Assembly: GCA_001768235.1 (NCBI GenBank)
Contig: MENK01000024.1
Location: 1 to 64,000 of the forward strand
Length of the DNA: 64,000 nucleotides
Reading direction: 5' to 3'
From: Bacteroidetes bacterium GWB2_32_14
GTDB taxonomy: Bacteria > Bacteroidota > Bacteroidia > Bacteroidales > UBA12077
Shown here in pieces: positions 1 through 8,449 of this stretch. The notes under the pieces were generated by a model. That model was given only the letters and a program-made list of their open reading frames with translations, was not told where the DNA came from and did no database searches. Numbering within the stretch: the stretch's first letter is position 1; every line of letters starts with the position of its first letter. The position numbers and the translations under genes were made by a program.

Positions 1-23
1 AAAGATTATAAACTCTTTTAGAG

Positions 24-764
24 TTAAAAGTTTTTAAAAGCCACCACCTTTGGTGGTGGTTGTTTACTTCTTTTATATATCAAAAAGATACCAATAACCA
101 GTATTAACGTTCCAATAATAAAAATTAACCAGGGAAAACAATTGGGAGTATATTGAAATGAAAGTTCATATAATCTTTCAAATAATGTTTTCTCATGAAT
201 TTCAGTATTACTTATATTCCGGGATATAAATTTGCAATAATCCCAAATAAAAGAAATAAAAACCACAAATGAACCTGAAATTAACAGGAGCCATTCCTTT
301 TTTGAAATCCGGGCATTAAAATTACTCTTTATATTGAAACAATATATTGTTAAAGCCAGCAAAATCATTAATACAGATATAATTACAGGTGCAATAACCG
401 GGCCTGTCCACGTAACAGGCAATAAGAATAAAATATCCCAGGTAAAGAGGTTTTCAGGCCAACCTAAAATTAAGTACAGGAATACATAATAGACGATATC
501 CCAAACAGCAAAAGAATAAATAAACCAGGCAAATCGTTGGGAGAAGTTTTTACCTGCCAGAATGCCAACAGAGAGTAACATCATTAAAGATGCAAACTCG
601 CGGATCAATTCTGTTATTGCTACCTGGTTGCTCATCAATTTCAGGGGGAAATTAAATCCTTCGGGATAATATAAAGCCCGTAAATAAACCACCACGGCAC
701 CTTCGAATATTCCCATTGAAATAGCAAAAAGAGTTACTAAAAATAAACCTTTATACTTTTTCAT
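24..764 (-). CDS. Multipass membrane protein of unknown function
   Basis: A 246-residue protein with about six hydrophobic segments and a short basic cytoplasmic tail (KRSKQPPPKVVAFKNF). I do not recognise a family, and there are no obvious catalytic or metal motifs. It starts 10 bases downstream of the ZIP transporter stop on the same strand, so the two genes are probably co-transcribed. The last codons are built from an intrinsic terminator: the CCACCACC/GGTGGTGG stem encodes the PPPKVV stretch. The coding frame looks genuine because hydrophobic segments run its whole length. A role alongside metal transport is only suggested by the neighbour. Confidence 0.7.
   Translation of the reverse strand: MKKYKGLFLVTLFAISMGIFEGAVVVYLRALYYPEGFNFPLKLMSNQVAITELIREFASLMMLLSVGILAGKNFSQRFAWFIYSFAVWDIVYYVFLYLILGWPENLFTWDILFLLPVTWTGPVIAPVIISVLMILLALTIYCFNIKSNFNARISKKEWLLLISGSFVVFISFIWDYCKFISRNISNTEIHEKTLFERLYELSFQYTPNCFPWLIFIIGTLILVIGIFLIYKRSKQPPPKVVAFKNF
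34..59 (-). terminator. Intrinsic terminator inside the 3' end of the membrane-protein gene
   Basis: An 8-bp perfect stem (41-48 with 52-59, loop of 3) is followed on the minus strand by C-TTTT-AAAAA-CTTTT. The hairpin lies before the stop codon at 24-26, so the terminator is also coding sequence. Confidence 0.6.
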
Positions 765-774
765 TTTTAAAATT

Positions 775-1590
775 TTATCCTAAAGCCACGTCAAGCAACA
801 TCATTGTTGCAAAACCAAGCATTGCTCCTAAAGTTGATAAATCTGTTTCGTTTCCGGTTTGCGATTCTGGTATTAATTCTTCTACTACAACAAATATCAT
901 TGCTCCGGCTGCAAACGAGAGTGCGTATGGGAGTATCGGGGTAATAACTAAAACTAAATATGCACCAAAGACTCCCGCGATTGGTTCGACTATTCCTGAT
1001 AATTGCCCGTAATTAAACGACTTTAATCTTGATAACCCTTCGCGTCTTAACGGAATTGAAACTGCTGCACCTTCTGGAAAATTTTGCAGGCCAATTCCTA
1101 TAGCCAGAACAATAGCACCTGCAAGCAATCCTGCATCCGGATTACTTGCCAAAGCGCCAAAGGCTACTCCCACGGCTAATCCTTCGGGTATATTATGAAG
1201 GGTGATTGCAAGAACAAGTAAAATGCTCCTTTGCCACGATGTCTTAATTCCTTCTGCTTTATCCATTGATAATCCTATATGTAAATGAGGAAGTAGTTTA
1301 TCAATTAAAAATAAGAAGGCTCCTCCTAACAAAAAACCAACAACTGCAGGAATCCATCCTTTTGTTCCATTTGTTTCAGCCATTTCAATTGCCGGTTTTA
1401 AAAGCGACCAAAAACTGGCTGCAATCATAACACCTGCAGCAAATCCAAGCATGGAGTTGAGAACCTTTTTATTTATAGTTTTAAAAAAAAATACCATGGA
1501 TGAACCTAATGCAGTAATTCCCCATGTAAATAAAGTTGCAAAAAGTGCCAGTAATACCGGGTTGTATTCAAGTAACCAATCTAATTTCAT
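775..1590 (-). CDS. ZIP-family metal transporter (GufA/ZupT-like)
   Basis: A 271-residue inner-membrane protein of the ZIP family, which imports divalent cations such as zinc. The two family signatures are visible: [10 protein letters not shown] near residue 132 and [10 protein letters not shown] near residue 169. Their His/Asn/Glu residues form the metal site in transmembrane helices 4 and 5. Roughly eight hydrophobic helices and the overall length fit the GufA/ZupT branch of bacterial ZIPs. It is the first gene of a probable two-gene minus-strand operon with the unknown membrane protein. The exact metal cannot be read from sequence, and no metal-responsive operator was recognised in the 127-base gap upstream. 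Confidence 0.9.
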   Translation of the reverse strand: MKLDWLLEYNPVLLALFATLFTWGITALGSSMVFFFKTINKKVLNSMLGFAAGVMIAASFWSLLKPAIEMAETNGTKGWIPAVVGFLLGGAFLFLIDKLLPHLHIGLSMDKAEGIKTSWQRSILLVLAITLHNIPEGLAVGVAFGALASNPDAGLLAGAIVLAIGIGLQNFPEGAAVSIPLRREGLSRLKSFNYGQLSGIVEPIAGVFGAYLVLVITPILPYALSFAAGAMIFVVVEELIPESQTGNETDLSTLGAMLGFATMMLLDVALG

Positions 1591-1717
1591 TTTTATCTAT
1601 ATTATAATATTTTAAAAAATTGATAAAATTTTCAAATTAATACTAACCAATTAAACGAAATCATTGTTCATTTTTAATCCTTTTAAATATAAAAATATAG
1701 TTATGCAACACAAAAAA

Positions 1718-3280
1718 TTAAAACGGGAAGTTTTCTTCCGGTTCTTTTTTTTGGGTTGTTTCATCAGGTTCCCGGGCAGTTAAATGTACTTTATTTCCTT
1801 CAATGTAAATAGCTTTATATGGAGTTGTCGGGCAAGCATATTCACATGCCCCGCATCCAATACAAATTTCAGAAGTAACATTTGGAATAACTAATCCATT
1901 TCTCCAGGGAATCATGGTTACTGCTTTCGTTGGACAATGTTCGGCACATGCTCCACAATCGGTTCCTTCAGTTTCTACAATACAATTTCTTTGTTCAAAA
2001 TGGGCTATTCCTATTTGAGTAAGTTTTTTACTTCCCAACTCAATGGGGGTTATTGCACCTGTAGGACAAACCTCGCTGCATTTTATACATTCAAAATTGC
2101 AGAACCCTGCCTGATTATCCATGACGGGCTGCATAAAACCGATTAGTCCGTAATCGGTATATGAAGGTTGCAGAACATGTGTAGGACAAGCACTAATGCA
2201 TAAATGACAGGCAGTACAAGAAGCATTAAACATTTCAACAGAAATTGAACCGGGTGGTGAAATTGGTATTTGCCTTTTGGTGCGAACAGTTGCCGTGTTG
2301 GTTACAATTTCCTGGGCTTTAATTTTTTTGATACTTGCTGCAAGAATAAGAGCCAGTATTCCTAAAAATTGTCTTCTTGTATTTCCATTTATATTTGAAT
2401 TTGGTTTTATTTCAGGCAAACTTTTTTTGGTTGTATAGGTAATTGCATTATCCCTGCAAACATTTACACAGTTATAACAAGCTACACATCTCTCAAAATC
2501 TACACTTTGGTTTCTAATATCAATACAGCCTGCTTTACACGACCTTATACATAAGGAACATCTGGTACATGAGTTTTTGTTTATTTCAATTTTGAAAAAT
2601 GAAACTTTAGAACATAATCCAAGAAAAGTTCCTACGGGGCAAATGGTATTGCAATACAATCTTCCTTTAAAAACAGAAAAAAGAATAATTAAAACAAAAA
2701 AGAATAATGTAACAGCAAGGATAGTCCAGTGTTCTGCTTTTAAATCGACACGATACAGAGAATACATATTTATTTTTTGGAGTTCCGACACAAGAATGTT
2801 ATTTCCATAAGTGAGTATTCTACGGAACAATCCGGATGATATTCGCCCGTATATACTGTAAGGGTCCAGTAATGAAACAACAACTGAAGTACTTGTAAAC
2901 AGGCAAAAGACAAAAATTGTAAGAAAACTATATTTAATAAAACGATATGGCTTTAAAAACTGGTATTTGTATTTCTTGAGTTTCCTTATTTTACGAGATA
3001 TAAAACTTATTATATCCTGCAATGTACCCAGTGGACAGATAAAAGAACAATAAACCCTGCCAAATAAAATATTTAAAAGGAAAATGAGAATGAACCCGAT
3101 TCCAGCTAAAATTAAAAGATTTTTAAATTTGAATAATGAAGGCACAAATTGTAAAAAAACAATTGAATCGTAAACTGAAGGTGGAATTAACCCGGTAAAA
3201 TCAATAAACAAAAGAGTAATAATTATAAAATACAAAATCGAAAAAATGACTCGTATTTTTTTTAAAACAGAAAGATTCAT
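1718..3280 (-). CDS. NapH/NapG-like membrane polyferredoxin fusion
   Basis: A 520-residue electron-transfer protein made of two parts. Residues 1-220 form a NapH/YccM-like membrane domain with several helices and two CxxxCP motifs (C78-C82-P, C210-C214-P). They are followed by two 4Fe-4S motifs starting at C238 and C265. Residues 301-323 carry an RRQFLG-type twin-arginine/hydrophobic segment. A periplasmic NapG-like ferredoxin follows, with four further clusters (starting near C355, C393, C442 and C473). This looks like NapH and NapG fused in one chain. Such proteins pass quinol electrons to periplasmic partners. The DUF362 gene lies just 4 bases upstream, so the two are one operon. No nitrate reductase subunits are nearby, so the electron acceptor is unknown. 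Confidence 0.8.
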   Translation of the reverse strand: MNLSVLKKIRVIFSILYFIIITLLFIDFTGLIPPSVYDSIVFLQFVPSLFKFKNLLILAGIGFILIFLLNILFGRVYCSFICPLGTLQDIISFISRKIRKLKKYKYQFLKPYRFIKYSFLTIFVFCLFTSTSVVVSLLDPYSIYGRISSGLFRRILTYGNNILVSELQKINMYSLYRVDLKAEHWTILAVTLFFFVLIILFSVFKGRLYCNTICPVGTFLGLCSKVSFFKIEINKNSCTRCSLCIRSCKAGCIDIRNQSVDFERCVACYNCVNVCRDNAITYTTKKSLPEIKPNSNINGNTRRQFLGILALILAASIKKIKAQEIVTNTATVRTKRQIPISPPGSISVEMFNASCTACHLCISACPTHVLQPSYTDYGLIGFMQPVMDNQAGFCNFECIKCSEVCPTGAITPIELGSKKLTQIGIAHFEQRNCIVETEGTDCGACAEHCPTKAVTMIPWRNGLVIPNVTSEICIGCGACEYACPTTPYKAIYIEGNKVHLTAREPDETTQKKEPEENFPF

Positions 3281-3284
3281 GTTG

Positions 3285-4208
3285 TTATACTTTAATCCGG
3301 CTGATATTCAATTTTGAAAGATCCATTTGCCCAACCCCCATATCACTGGCTATTTGAATATAATTAATCAGTCCGGGTTCCATGCCAAATATTTTTGCAG
3401 CTGCAGCATCAGCGGCCACCATGTCTGTAGAAGCAATAAGGTATTTCATTGTTACCACATCGGCTTTTGAAACACCTCGTGGCCCATTTTTAGTCATAAC
3501 ATGATATGCATCGACAATATTCAGGTCGGGTTTTCTATATGTTGCAAAATCGGCAATACATTGATTCAGGTTGTTTCTATGCCAATAACGACGATCCCAG
3601 ACTATACCCATCAGGTTTTTCATAGTTATTGTAAGTTTTGCTGAACCATGGCTTTTCAATATAGGGACATTAATAAAAACATCTGAGCTTAATATAAGCT
3701 CGTGTACTTTTGCTTCTTTTAAATTTTTTCCATTTGGAATACTAACCTGTTGAAAATAGCCTTCGCTGTGTGCAGGAGCTATTTTTGCACCAGCATCTTT
3801 AGTTGCTTTTTCTATTCCGCTGTTTTTGTAGCAGGCAGTCCAGTTGTCGCATGTATTATCAAAAACATAAACTTCCTTTGCCCCGGCAGTAAAGCAATGA
3901 CTGATTAAACGTTTTATTAGTAATGGATTTGTGTTTGCCGCTTTTTCGGGTTCAACGTCCCAGCCAATATTTGGTTTTATAACAACGGTTTGGCCTTTCT
4001 TAACAAATTTTTGAATGCCACCTAAAGCTTCAAGAGCTTTATCGAGCATCAGGCCGGGTTCTCCATCGCGTACGGCAACTAAATCGTATGGAAGAAGAGG
4101 ATCGTCAACAATACGGGCAAATAGTTTGCCATATCCACCGAAACTTAATGCAGTACCTGCTATAACCCCGGCACTAACCGATTTACGTATAAAATCTCTG
4201 CGTTTCAT
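3285..4208 (-). CDS. DUF362 protein with Tat signal
   Basis: A 307-residue protein with a twin-arginine signal (MKRRDFIRKS then a hydrophobic stretch to about residue 31), so it is probably exported folded. The rest matches the DUF362 family (for example VVIKPNIGWD, FINVPILKSHG and MKNLMGIVWD), which is often encoded beside polyferredoxins. Its biochemical role is not established. It precedes the NapH/NapG-like gene by 4 bases on the same strand, which indicates co-transcription and a possible role as cofactor or redox partner of the polyferredoxin. No cysteine cluster for an Fe-S centre is seen in the mature part. Confidence 0.85.
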   Translation of the reverse strand: MKRRDFIRKSVSAGVIAGTALSFGGYGKLFARIVDDPLLPYDLVAVRDGEPGLMLDKALEALGGIQKFVKKGQTVVIKPNIGWDVEPEKAANTNPLLIKRLISHCFTAGAKEVYVFDNTCDNWTACYKNSGIEKATKDAGAKIAPAHSEGYFQQVSIPNGKNLKEAKVHELILSSDVFINVPILKSHGSAKLTITMKNLMGIVWDRRYWHRNNLNQCIADFATYRKPDLNIVDAYHVMTKNGPRGVSKADVVTMKYLIASTDMVAADAAAAKIFGMEPGLINYIQIASDMGVGQMDLSKLNISRIKV

Positions 4209-4279
4209 AAACTTAGATTTTAAGTTTGAGCCAACTTGATAAATTTACAAAAAACAAAGCAGGATTGAAAATTATTCCT

Positions 4280-4287
4280 TAAATTTG
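4280..4287 (+). promoter_or_regulatory. Bacteroidota -7 box upstream of membrane protein 4334
   Basis: TAAATTTG matches the Bacteroidota TAnnTTTG -7 consensus exactly and lies 46 bases before the ATG at 4334. No TTTG at the usual -33 spacing is seen, so support is modest. Confidence 0.35.
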
Positions 4288-4333
4288 ATTGATAGATATT
4301 TAACTCTTTGAACCTGATTAAATTATTTACACC

Positions 4334-4843
4334 ATGAATACTACAGGAATTAATTATTTCAGCAAACAAAATTTAAAAAGTGCATTCTTCGATATTGCAG
4401 CTTTAGCATTCATTTATTTTGTTCCGGTTATTTCTCACCTTATAAGCTTACCCGTGTATTTAATTGAACCCATGCGCTTAATGTTAATTCTGGCTTTGGT
4501 TCATACTACAAAGCAAAACGCTTATATTATTGCTGTTACATTACCCCTGTTTTCATTTCTTATATCGGCACACCCGGTTTTACCCAAAATGATACTGATA
4601 TCTTTTGAACTGGTATTGAATGTGTTTTTGTTTTATTTGCTTATTACTAAATTTAAAAATACATTTTTCCCAATCATTATAAGTATTATTGCCAGCAAGC
4701 TGATTTATTATGTTATTAAATTTGGTTTAATAAAACTTACATTATTAGACTCCGGCCTTATTTCTACCCCAATTCCTATTCAGGTCATAACAGCATTGAT
4801 TTTTAGCAGTTATTTATTTAGTTTCTACAGGAAAGAACTTTAA
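4334..4843 (+). CDS. Small multipass membrane protein, possibly ECF S-component-like
   Basis: A 169-residue, very hydrophobic protein with about five or six predicted membrane helices and few charged residues. Size and layout resemble substrate-binding S components of ECF transporters, but I see no diagnostic motif, and no EcfA or EcfT gene is in the window. It is transcribed divergently from the DUF362/polyferredoxin pair across a 125-base gap holding a plausible -7 box. Divergent placement may mean shared control. Function should be treated as unknown. Confidence 0.65.
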   Translation: MNTTGINYFSKQNLKSAFFDIAALAFIYFVPVISHLISLPVYLIEPMRLMLILALVHTTKQNAYIIAVTLPLFSFLISAHPVLPKMILISFELVLNVFLFYLLITKFKNTFFPIIISIIASKLIYYVIKFGLIKLTLLDSGLISTPIPIQVITALIFSSYLFSFYRKEL

Positions 4844-5007
4844 AATTGATTTCTGATAAAAGAAAATAAGATATCCTTAATTTTATCGGATTCCTTTTAT
4901 ATTGATGGGAAAATAGTAAACAGGGGGTATTGACAATCCGGGATTATTTCTTAAATTTAGTTTTCTAAATCTATTTAAATTCATAACCTAACTAAAGAAC
5001 CAATAAA

Positions 5008-6540
5008 ATGAAAATACTTGTAAGGTTTATACTTCCACTGATCCTGGTTATAGCTATTCCATTAATTCTTTTTTATCAGAAGAAAGATAGCGACCTGAAG
5101 CAGTTCGACAAGGCAACCCAGGAAGTTTTTAAAACGTTTAATCCTGCCGGATTAAGTGTTGCTATTGTAAAAGATGGGGCAGTGATTTATGAAAAAGCTC
5201 TTGGGTATAAAAATGTATCCACGATGGATTTTATGGACAATGGGGCAATTTTCAACATTGCATCATGTTCCAAAGCTTTTACTGCAGCATGTATTGGCAA
5301 ATTGGTTCAGGAGGGGCTTATATCGTGGGATGATAAAGTGATTGATTATATCCCTGAATTTAAATTGGCAGATGAATGTATCACAAACGAAATGAATATC
5401 CAGGATTTACTCTCGCATCACAGCGGATTACAAACATTCGAAGGCGATTTACTCTGGTACAATACTCAATATACAAACGAAGAAATTATTGACAGGATAC
5501 AATATCTGCCTGTTACAAAAAAGTTCAGAACCGATTATGGCTACCAGAATAACATGTTTATGATTGCAGGGGAGATAATTGAACGTATAACAGGGCAAAC
5601 CTGGGAGAAATTTGTTACCCAGAATTTCTTTGCTCCGCTCGAAATGTACGACTCGAGAAGCTCCAGCGATGCATTCGATGGGAAAGAAAATATAGCTTAT
5701 CCGCATTCTAAAGATTCGGTAATTCCAATTTTTGATTTCGAAGGCTCAAAACCTGCAGCTTCAATCTGGTCAAATCCACGTGATTTGGCAAAGTGGGTTA
5801 ACCTGTTTATGAATGATGGGAAATATAAAGACATTGAAATCTTATCTCCCGATATCATTAAAAAATTAACTTCGCCGCAAACAATCCTTAAAGTATCCGA
5901 CGAAACAGCCAGTTTTGGAACTCATTTCAGAACTTATGCACTGGGTTGGTATGCATACGATTATCAGGGTTGTAAAATTCTCGAACATGATGGCAGCATG
6001 CCCGGATATATAAGTAAAGTGGCTATGATTCCCGAAAAAAATACCGGTATCATTATTCTGAATAATGGTTTCGACTTTTATTGTAACGATGCTTTAATGC
6101 TTTCGTTTGTTGATATTATTTTTGAAAAATCAATAAATGACTGGGTAGAATATTTCGAAAACAAAGAAAGAGAAGACAATACTTATGAAAAAGAACAAAA
6201 TAATGAGCGGGTATCAAAAAGAGAATTAAATACAAGCCCAACAATTGATTTAAGTAACTTTGAGGGAACATATTCGGATAAGATGTATGGAAACGCCCTG
6301 GTTGAGACTGTAAATAACCAGTTGAAAATTACTTTATTGCCAACAGCAAAAGTATTTTGCAGCACAATGGAACACTGGCAAAACAATACTTTTAAAGTGG
6401 TATTTAAAGATCCATATCTTCCTTTTGGATTAGTTAATTTCGATGTAGATAGTAATTCAAAAAAAGTTAAAGGCTTTAAAATTGACTTGCCAAGTAATGA
6501 TTTCAATTTTTCAATCCTTGATTTTAAGAAAATAAACTAG
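5008..6540 (+). CDS. Serine hydrolase, class C beta-lactamase family, with DUF3471-like tail
   Basis: A 510-residue exported or membrane-anchored serine hydrolase of the class C beta-lactamase/esterase family. Residues 1-23 are a hydrophobic leader. The catalytic SxxK is S86-C-S-K89, the YxN motif is Y179-Q-N181, and an HDG triad (327-329) replaces KTG. Residues about 400-510 form a small beta-rich C-terminal domain like DUF3471. Members act on peptides or esters, and the substrate here cannot be told. A plausible promoter lies upstream (TTG, 19 bases, TAAATTTA). The gene appears to stand alone between intergenic gaps. Confidence 0.88.
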   Translation: MKILVRFILPLILVIAIPLILFYQKKDSDLKQFDKATQEVFKTFNPAGLSVAIVKDGAVIYEKALGYKNVSTMDFMDNGAIFNIASCSKAFTAACIGKLVQEGLISWDDKVIDYIPEFKLADECITNEMNIQDLLSHHSGLQTFEGDLLWYNTQYTNEEIIDRIQYLPVTKKFRTDYGYQNNMFMIAGEIIERITGQTWEKFVTQNFFAPLEMYDSRSSSDAFDGKENIAYPHSKDSVIPIFDFEGSKPAASIWSNPRDLAKWVNLFMNDGKYKDIEILSPDIIKKLTSPQTILKVSDETASFGTHFRTYALGWYAYDYQGCKILEHDGSMPGYISKVAMIPEKNTGIIILNNGFDFYCNDALMLSFVDIIFEKSINDWVEYFENKEREDNTYEKEQNNERVSKRELNTSPTIDLSNFEGTYSDKMYGNALVETVNNQLKITLLPTAKVFCSTMEHWQNNTFKVVFKDPYLPFGLVNFDVDSNSKKVKGFKIDLPSNDFNFSILDFKKIN

Positions 6541-6683
6541 TTCTTGATTTAAATATAAATTACTCATGTTTTGAACATGATAGTAAGATATTGCAAATCA
6601 ACCAGATATAAATCTTGTTTAATTAGTAAGTTAGTAAAGAATTCAGATTTTATAAATACTTTGTGTTTTTTTGTGCCAACAGA

Positions 6684-6723
6684 GTATTCTTAGTGCCTGC
6701 CGACAGGTAGGCACTAAGAATAC
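6684..6723. repeat. Perfect 15-bp inverted repeat with 10-base loop
   Basis: GTATTCTTAGTGCCT at 6684-6698 pairs with AGGCACTAAGAATAC at 6709-6723. The loop contains CCGACAGG, giving an inner CCTG/CAGG pairing. There is no T-run after it. It looks more like a dispersed palindromic element than a simple terminator. Confidence 0.7.
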
Positions 6724-6827
6724 AAAGGAATTCACAAAGAATATATGTACTTAAATTTAAACAGTTTTGCCTTTATAAAAATAGCTATAAGCATTAGTAA
6801 ATTAATAATCGATAATATTCATTAAAG

Positions 6828-8099
6828 ATGAGTTTCATTTCAGAAGATTCAATATCTGAAATATTTATAAATTGTTTAAAATCAAGGTTTATTCATTACG
6901 AAAATGATACTACAGTCATTTTCTACGATTTTAATCAACTTGCTAATAGAATAACTACACTTAAAGCTGCCTTTCCAGATAATACAATGCATACAGTAGC
7001 TATTAAGGCAAATCCTTTGATAAAAGTTTTACAAGAAATCCAAAAAAAAGGACTGGGTGTTGAAGCTGCTTCTGAAGGTGAACTTTTTATTGCTCAAAAA
7101 ACTGGATTTAATTCCAAACAAATTGTTTTCGATTCACCTGCTAAAACAAAGAATGAGATTCTATATGCAATTGAAAATGGAATACATATCAATGCTGATT
7201 CAACAATGGAACTGGAACGAATTGCGGATATGGAAAAAAAAATTAACCCGGCAGGTAAAATTGGCTTACGAATAAATCCACAGGTTGGTTATGGAACAAT
7301 TGAGGCAACATCGGTTGCGGGCGAATATTCAAAATTTGGCATACCCGTTAAAAGCCATAGAAAAGAAATCATAGAATCATTTTTAAAATACAAATGGCTT
7401 TCAGGTATTCATATCCATATTGGTTCTCAAGGTTGTTCAATGAAAATGCTTTTAGACGGATTTGAAGAAATCCTGAAATTAAGTGTTGATATTCACCAGC
7501 AAACAAAAAATAAAATCCAATTTATAGATATAGGAGGGGGGATTCCTGTTTCGTATCATCACGATCAAAATCCTCCTGATATAGCCGAATATGGTTCTGA
7601 AATTCAAAGCTTGTTAAACAAGTACCAACTTGAAAATTTACAATTGATAACTGAATTTGGCCGGTATTTACACGCGAACTCAGGTTTCACAATTTCAAGA
7701 GTTGAATATGTAAAGCATTATATTGAAAAGAATACATTGATTATTCATGCCGGTGCAGATTTGTTCTTACGTGAATGTTTAAATCCCGGGCAGTGGTTTC
7801 ATGAATTTACTTTACTCGACAAGAATGGTAAAATAAAACATTCAGATAATAAATTGAAATATCATATTGCAGGGCCTTTATGTTTTGCAGGTGATATTGT
7901 TGCCCGTGATGTTGAACTTCCACGGGCAGAAGAAGGCGATTATCTTGTAATTCACGACACCGGGGCTTATACATTCGGAATGTGGTCGAAATATGTCAGC
8001 AGGTTATTCCCCAAAATTATTGGAATTACAGGCAATTCATATAAAGTTATTCGAAAACGGGAAACATCAGATGAGATTTATAAATATTGGACGGATTAA
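6828..8099 (+). CDS. PLP-dependent decarboxylase, DAP/ornithine decarboxylase fold III (LysA-like)
   Basis: A 423-residue alanine-racemase-fold decarboxylase. The PLP-binding lysine is K60 in VAIKANP. Other family motifs include HIHIGSQG near residue 195, a glycine-rich GGGIPV phosphate loop, TEFGRYLHAN, and GPLCFAGDIVARD carrying the catalytic cysteine region near residue 350. The C-terminal GAYTFGMWSKY supplies PLP contacts. The organisation is that of diaminopimelate decarboxylase, and lysA would be the default name. The sequence deviates from housekeeping LysA, and no lysine-pathway neighbour is adjacent (dapF lies 21 kb away). A carboxynorspermidine- or other amino-acid-decarboxylase role therefore remains possible. 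Confidence 0.82.
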   Translation: MSFISEDSISEIFINCLKSRFIHYENDTTVIFYDFNQLANRITTLKAAFPDNTMHTVAIKANPLIKVLQEIQKKGLGVEAASEGELFIAQKTGFNSKQIVFDSPAKTKNEILYAIENGIHINADSTMELERIADMEKKINPAGKIGLRINPQVGYGTIEATSVAGEYSKFGIPVKSHRKEIIESFLKYKWLSGIHIHIGSQGCSMKMLLDGFEEILKLSVDIHQQTKNKIQFIDIGGGIPVSYHHDQNPPDIAEYGSEIQSLLNKYQLENLQLITEFGRYLHANSGFTISRVEYVKHYIEKNTLIIHAGADLFLRECLNPGQWFHEFTLLDKNGKIKHSDNKLKYHIAGPLCFAGDIVARDVELPRAEEGDYLVIHDTGAYTFGMWSKYVSRLFPKIIGITGNSYKVIRKRETSDEIYKYWTD

Positions 8100-8181
8100 T
8101 TTTTAATGAAAACCCTTAAACAATTTTCGTTTAAGCCTGTTTTAGAAACAATAAATAGTATTAACTAAAACAGAAACAGAC

Positions 8182-8388
8182 ATGAAAAAAAACATGGGGA
8201 AAGTGGATAAAACTATCCGGATAATTGTAGCATTAGTGATTGCAATTTTATTTTTCACAAAAATAATTACAGGTACTTTAGGCATTATTTTACTCGTTGT
8301 TGCCGGAGTTTTCCTGGTAACCAGCTTCATAAGTTTTTGCCCTCTATATACTTTGGTTGGTTGCAATACCTGTAAAGTAAAAGAATAA
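8182..8388 (+). CDS. DUF2892 (YgaP transmembrane-like) small membrane protein
   Basis: A 68-residue protein with the DUF2892 pattern: an N-terminal MGKVDKTIRI, two membrane helices, and a C-terminal FCPLYTLVGCNTCK with three cysteines. It resembles the membrane part of the sulfurtransferase YgaP without the rhodanese domain. Stand-alone copies are common in Bacteroidota, and their role is not defined. A strong bidirectional terminator follows directly. Confidence 0.85.
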   Translation: MKKNMGKVDKTIRIIVALVIAILFFTKIITGTLGIILLVVAGVFLVTSFISFCPLYTLVGCNTCKVKE

Positions 8389-8402
8389 TAAACTAAATAA
8401 AA

Positions 8403-8432
8403 AACCTTGACAAATCAGTGTCAAGGTTTTTT
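8403..8432. terminator. Bidirectional intrinsic terminator
   Basis: CCTTGAC (8405-8411) pairs with GTCAAGG (8420-8426), flanked by an A-run and a T-run. It lies between the convergent DUF2892 gene and the TonB-receptor gene and can serve both. Confidence 0.85.
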
Positions 8433-8449
8433 ATAGTTATAAATTGGAA

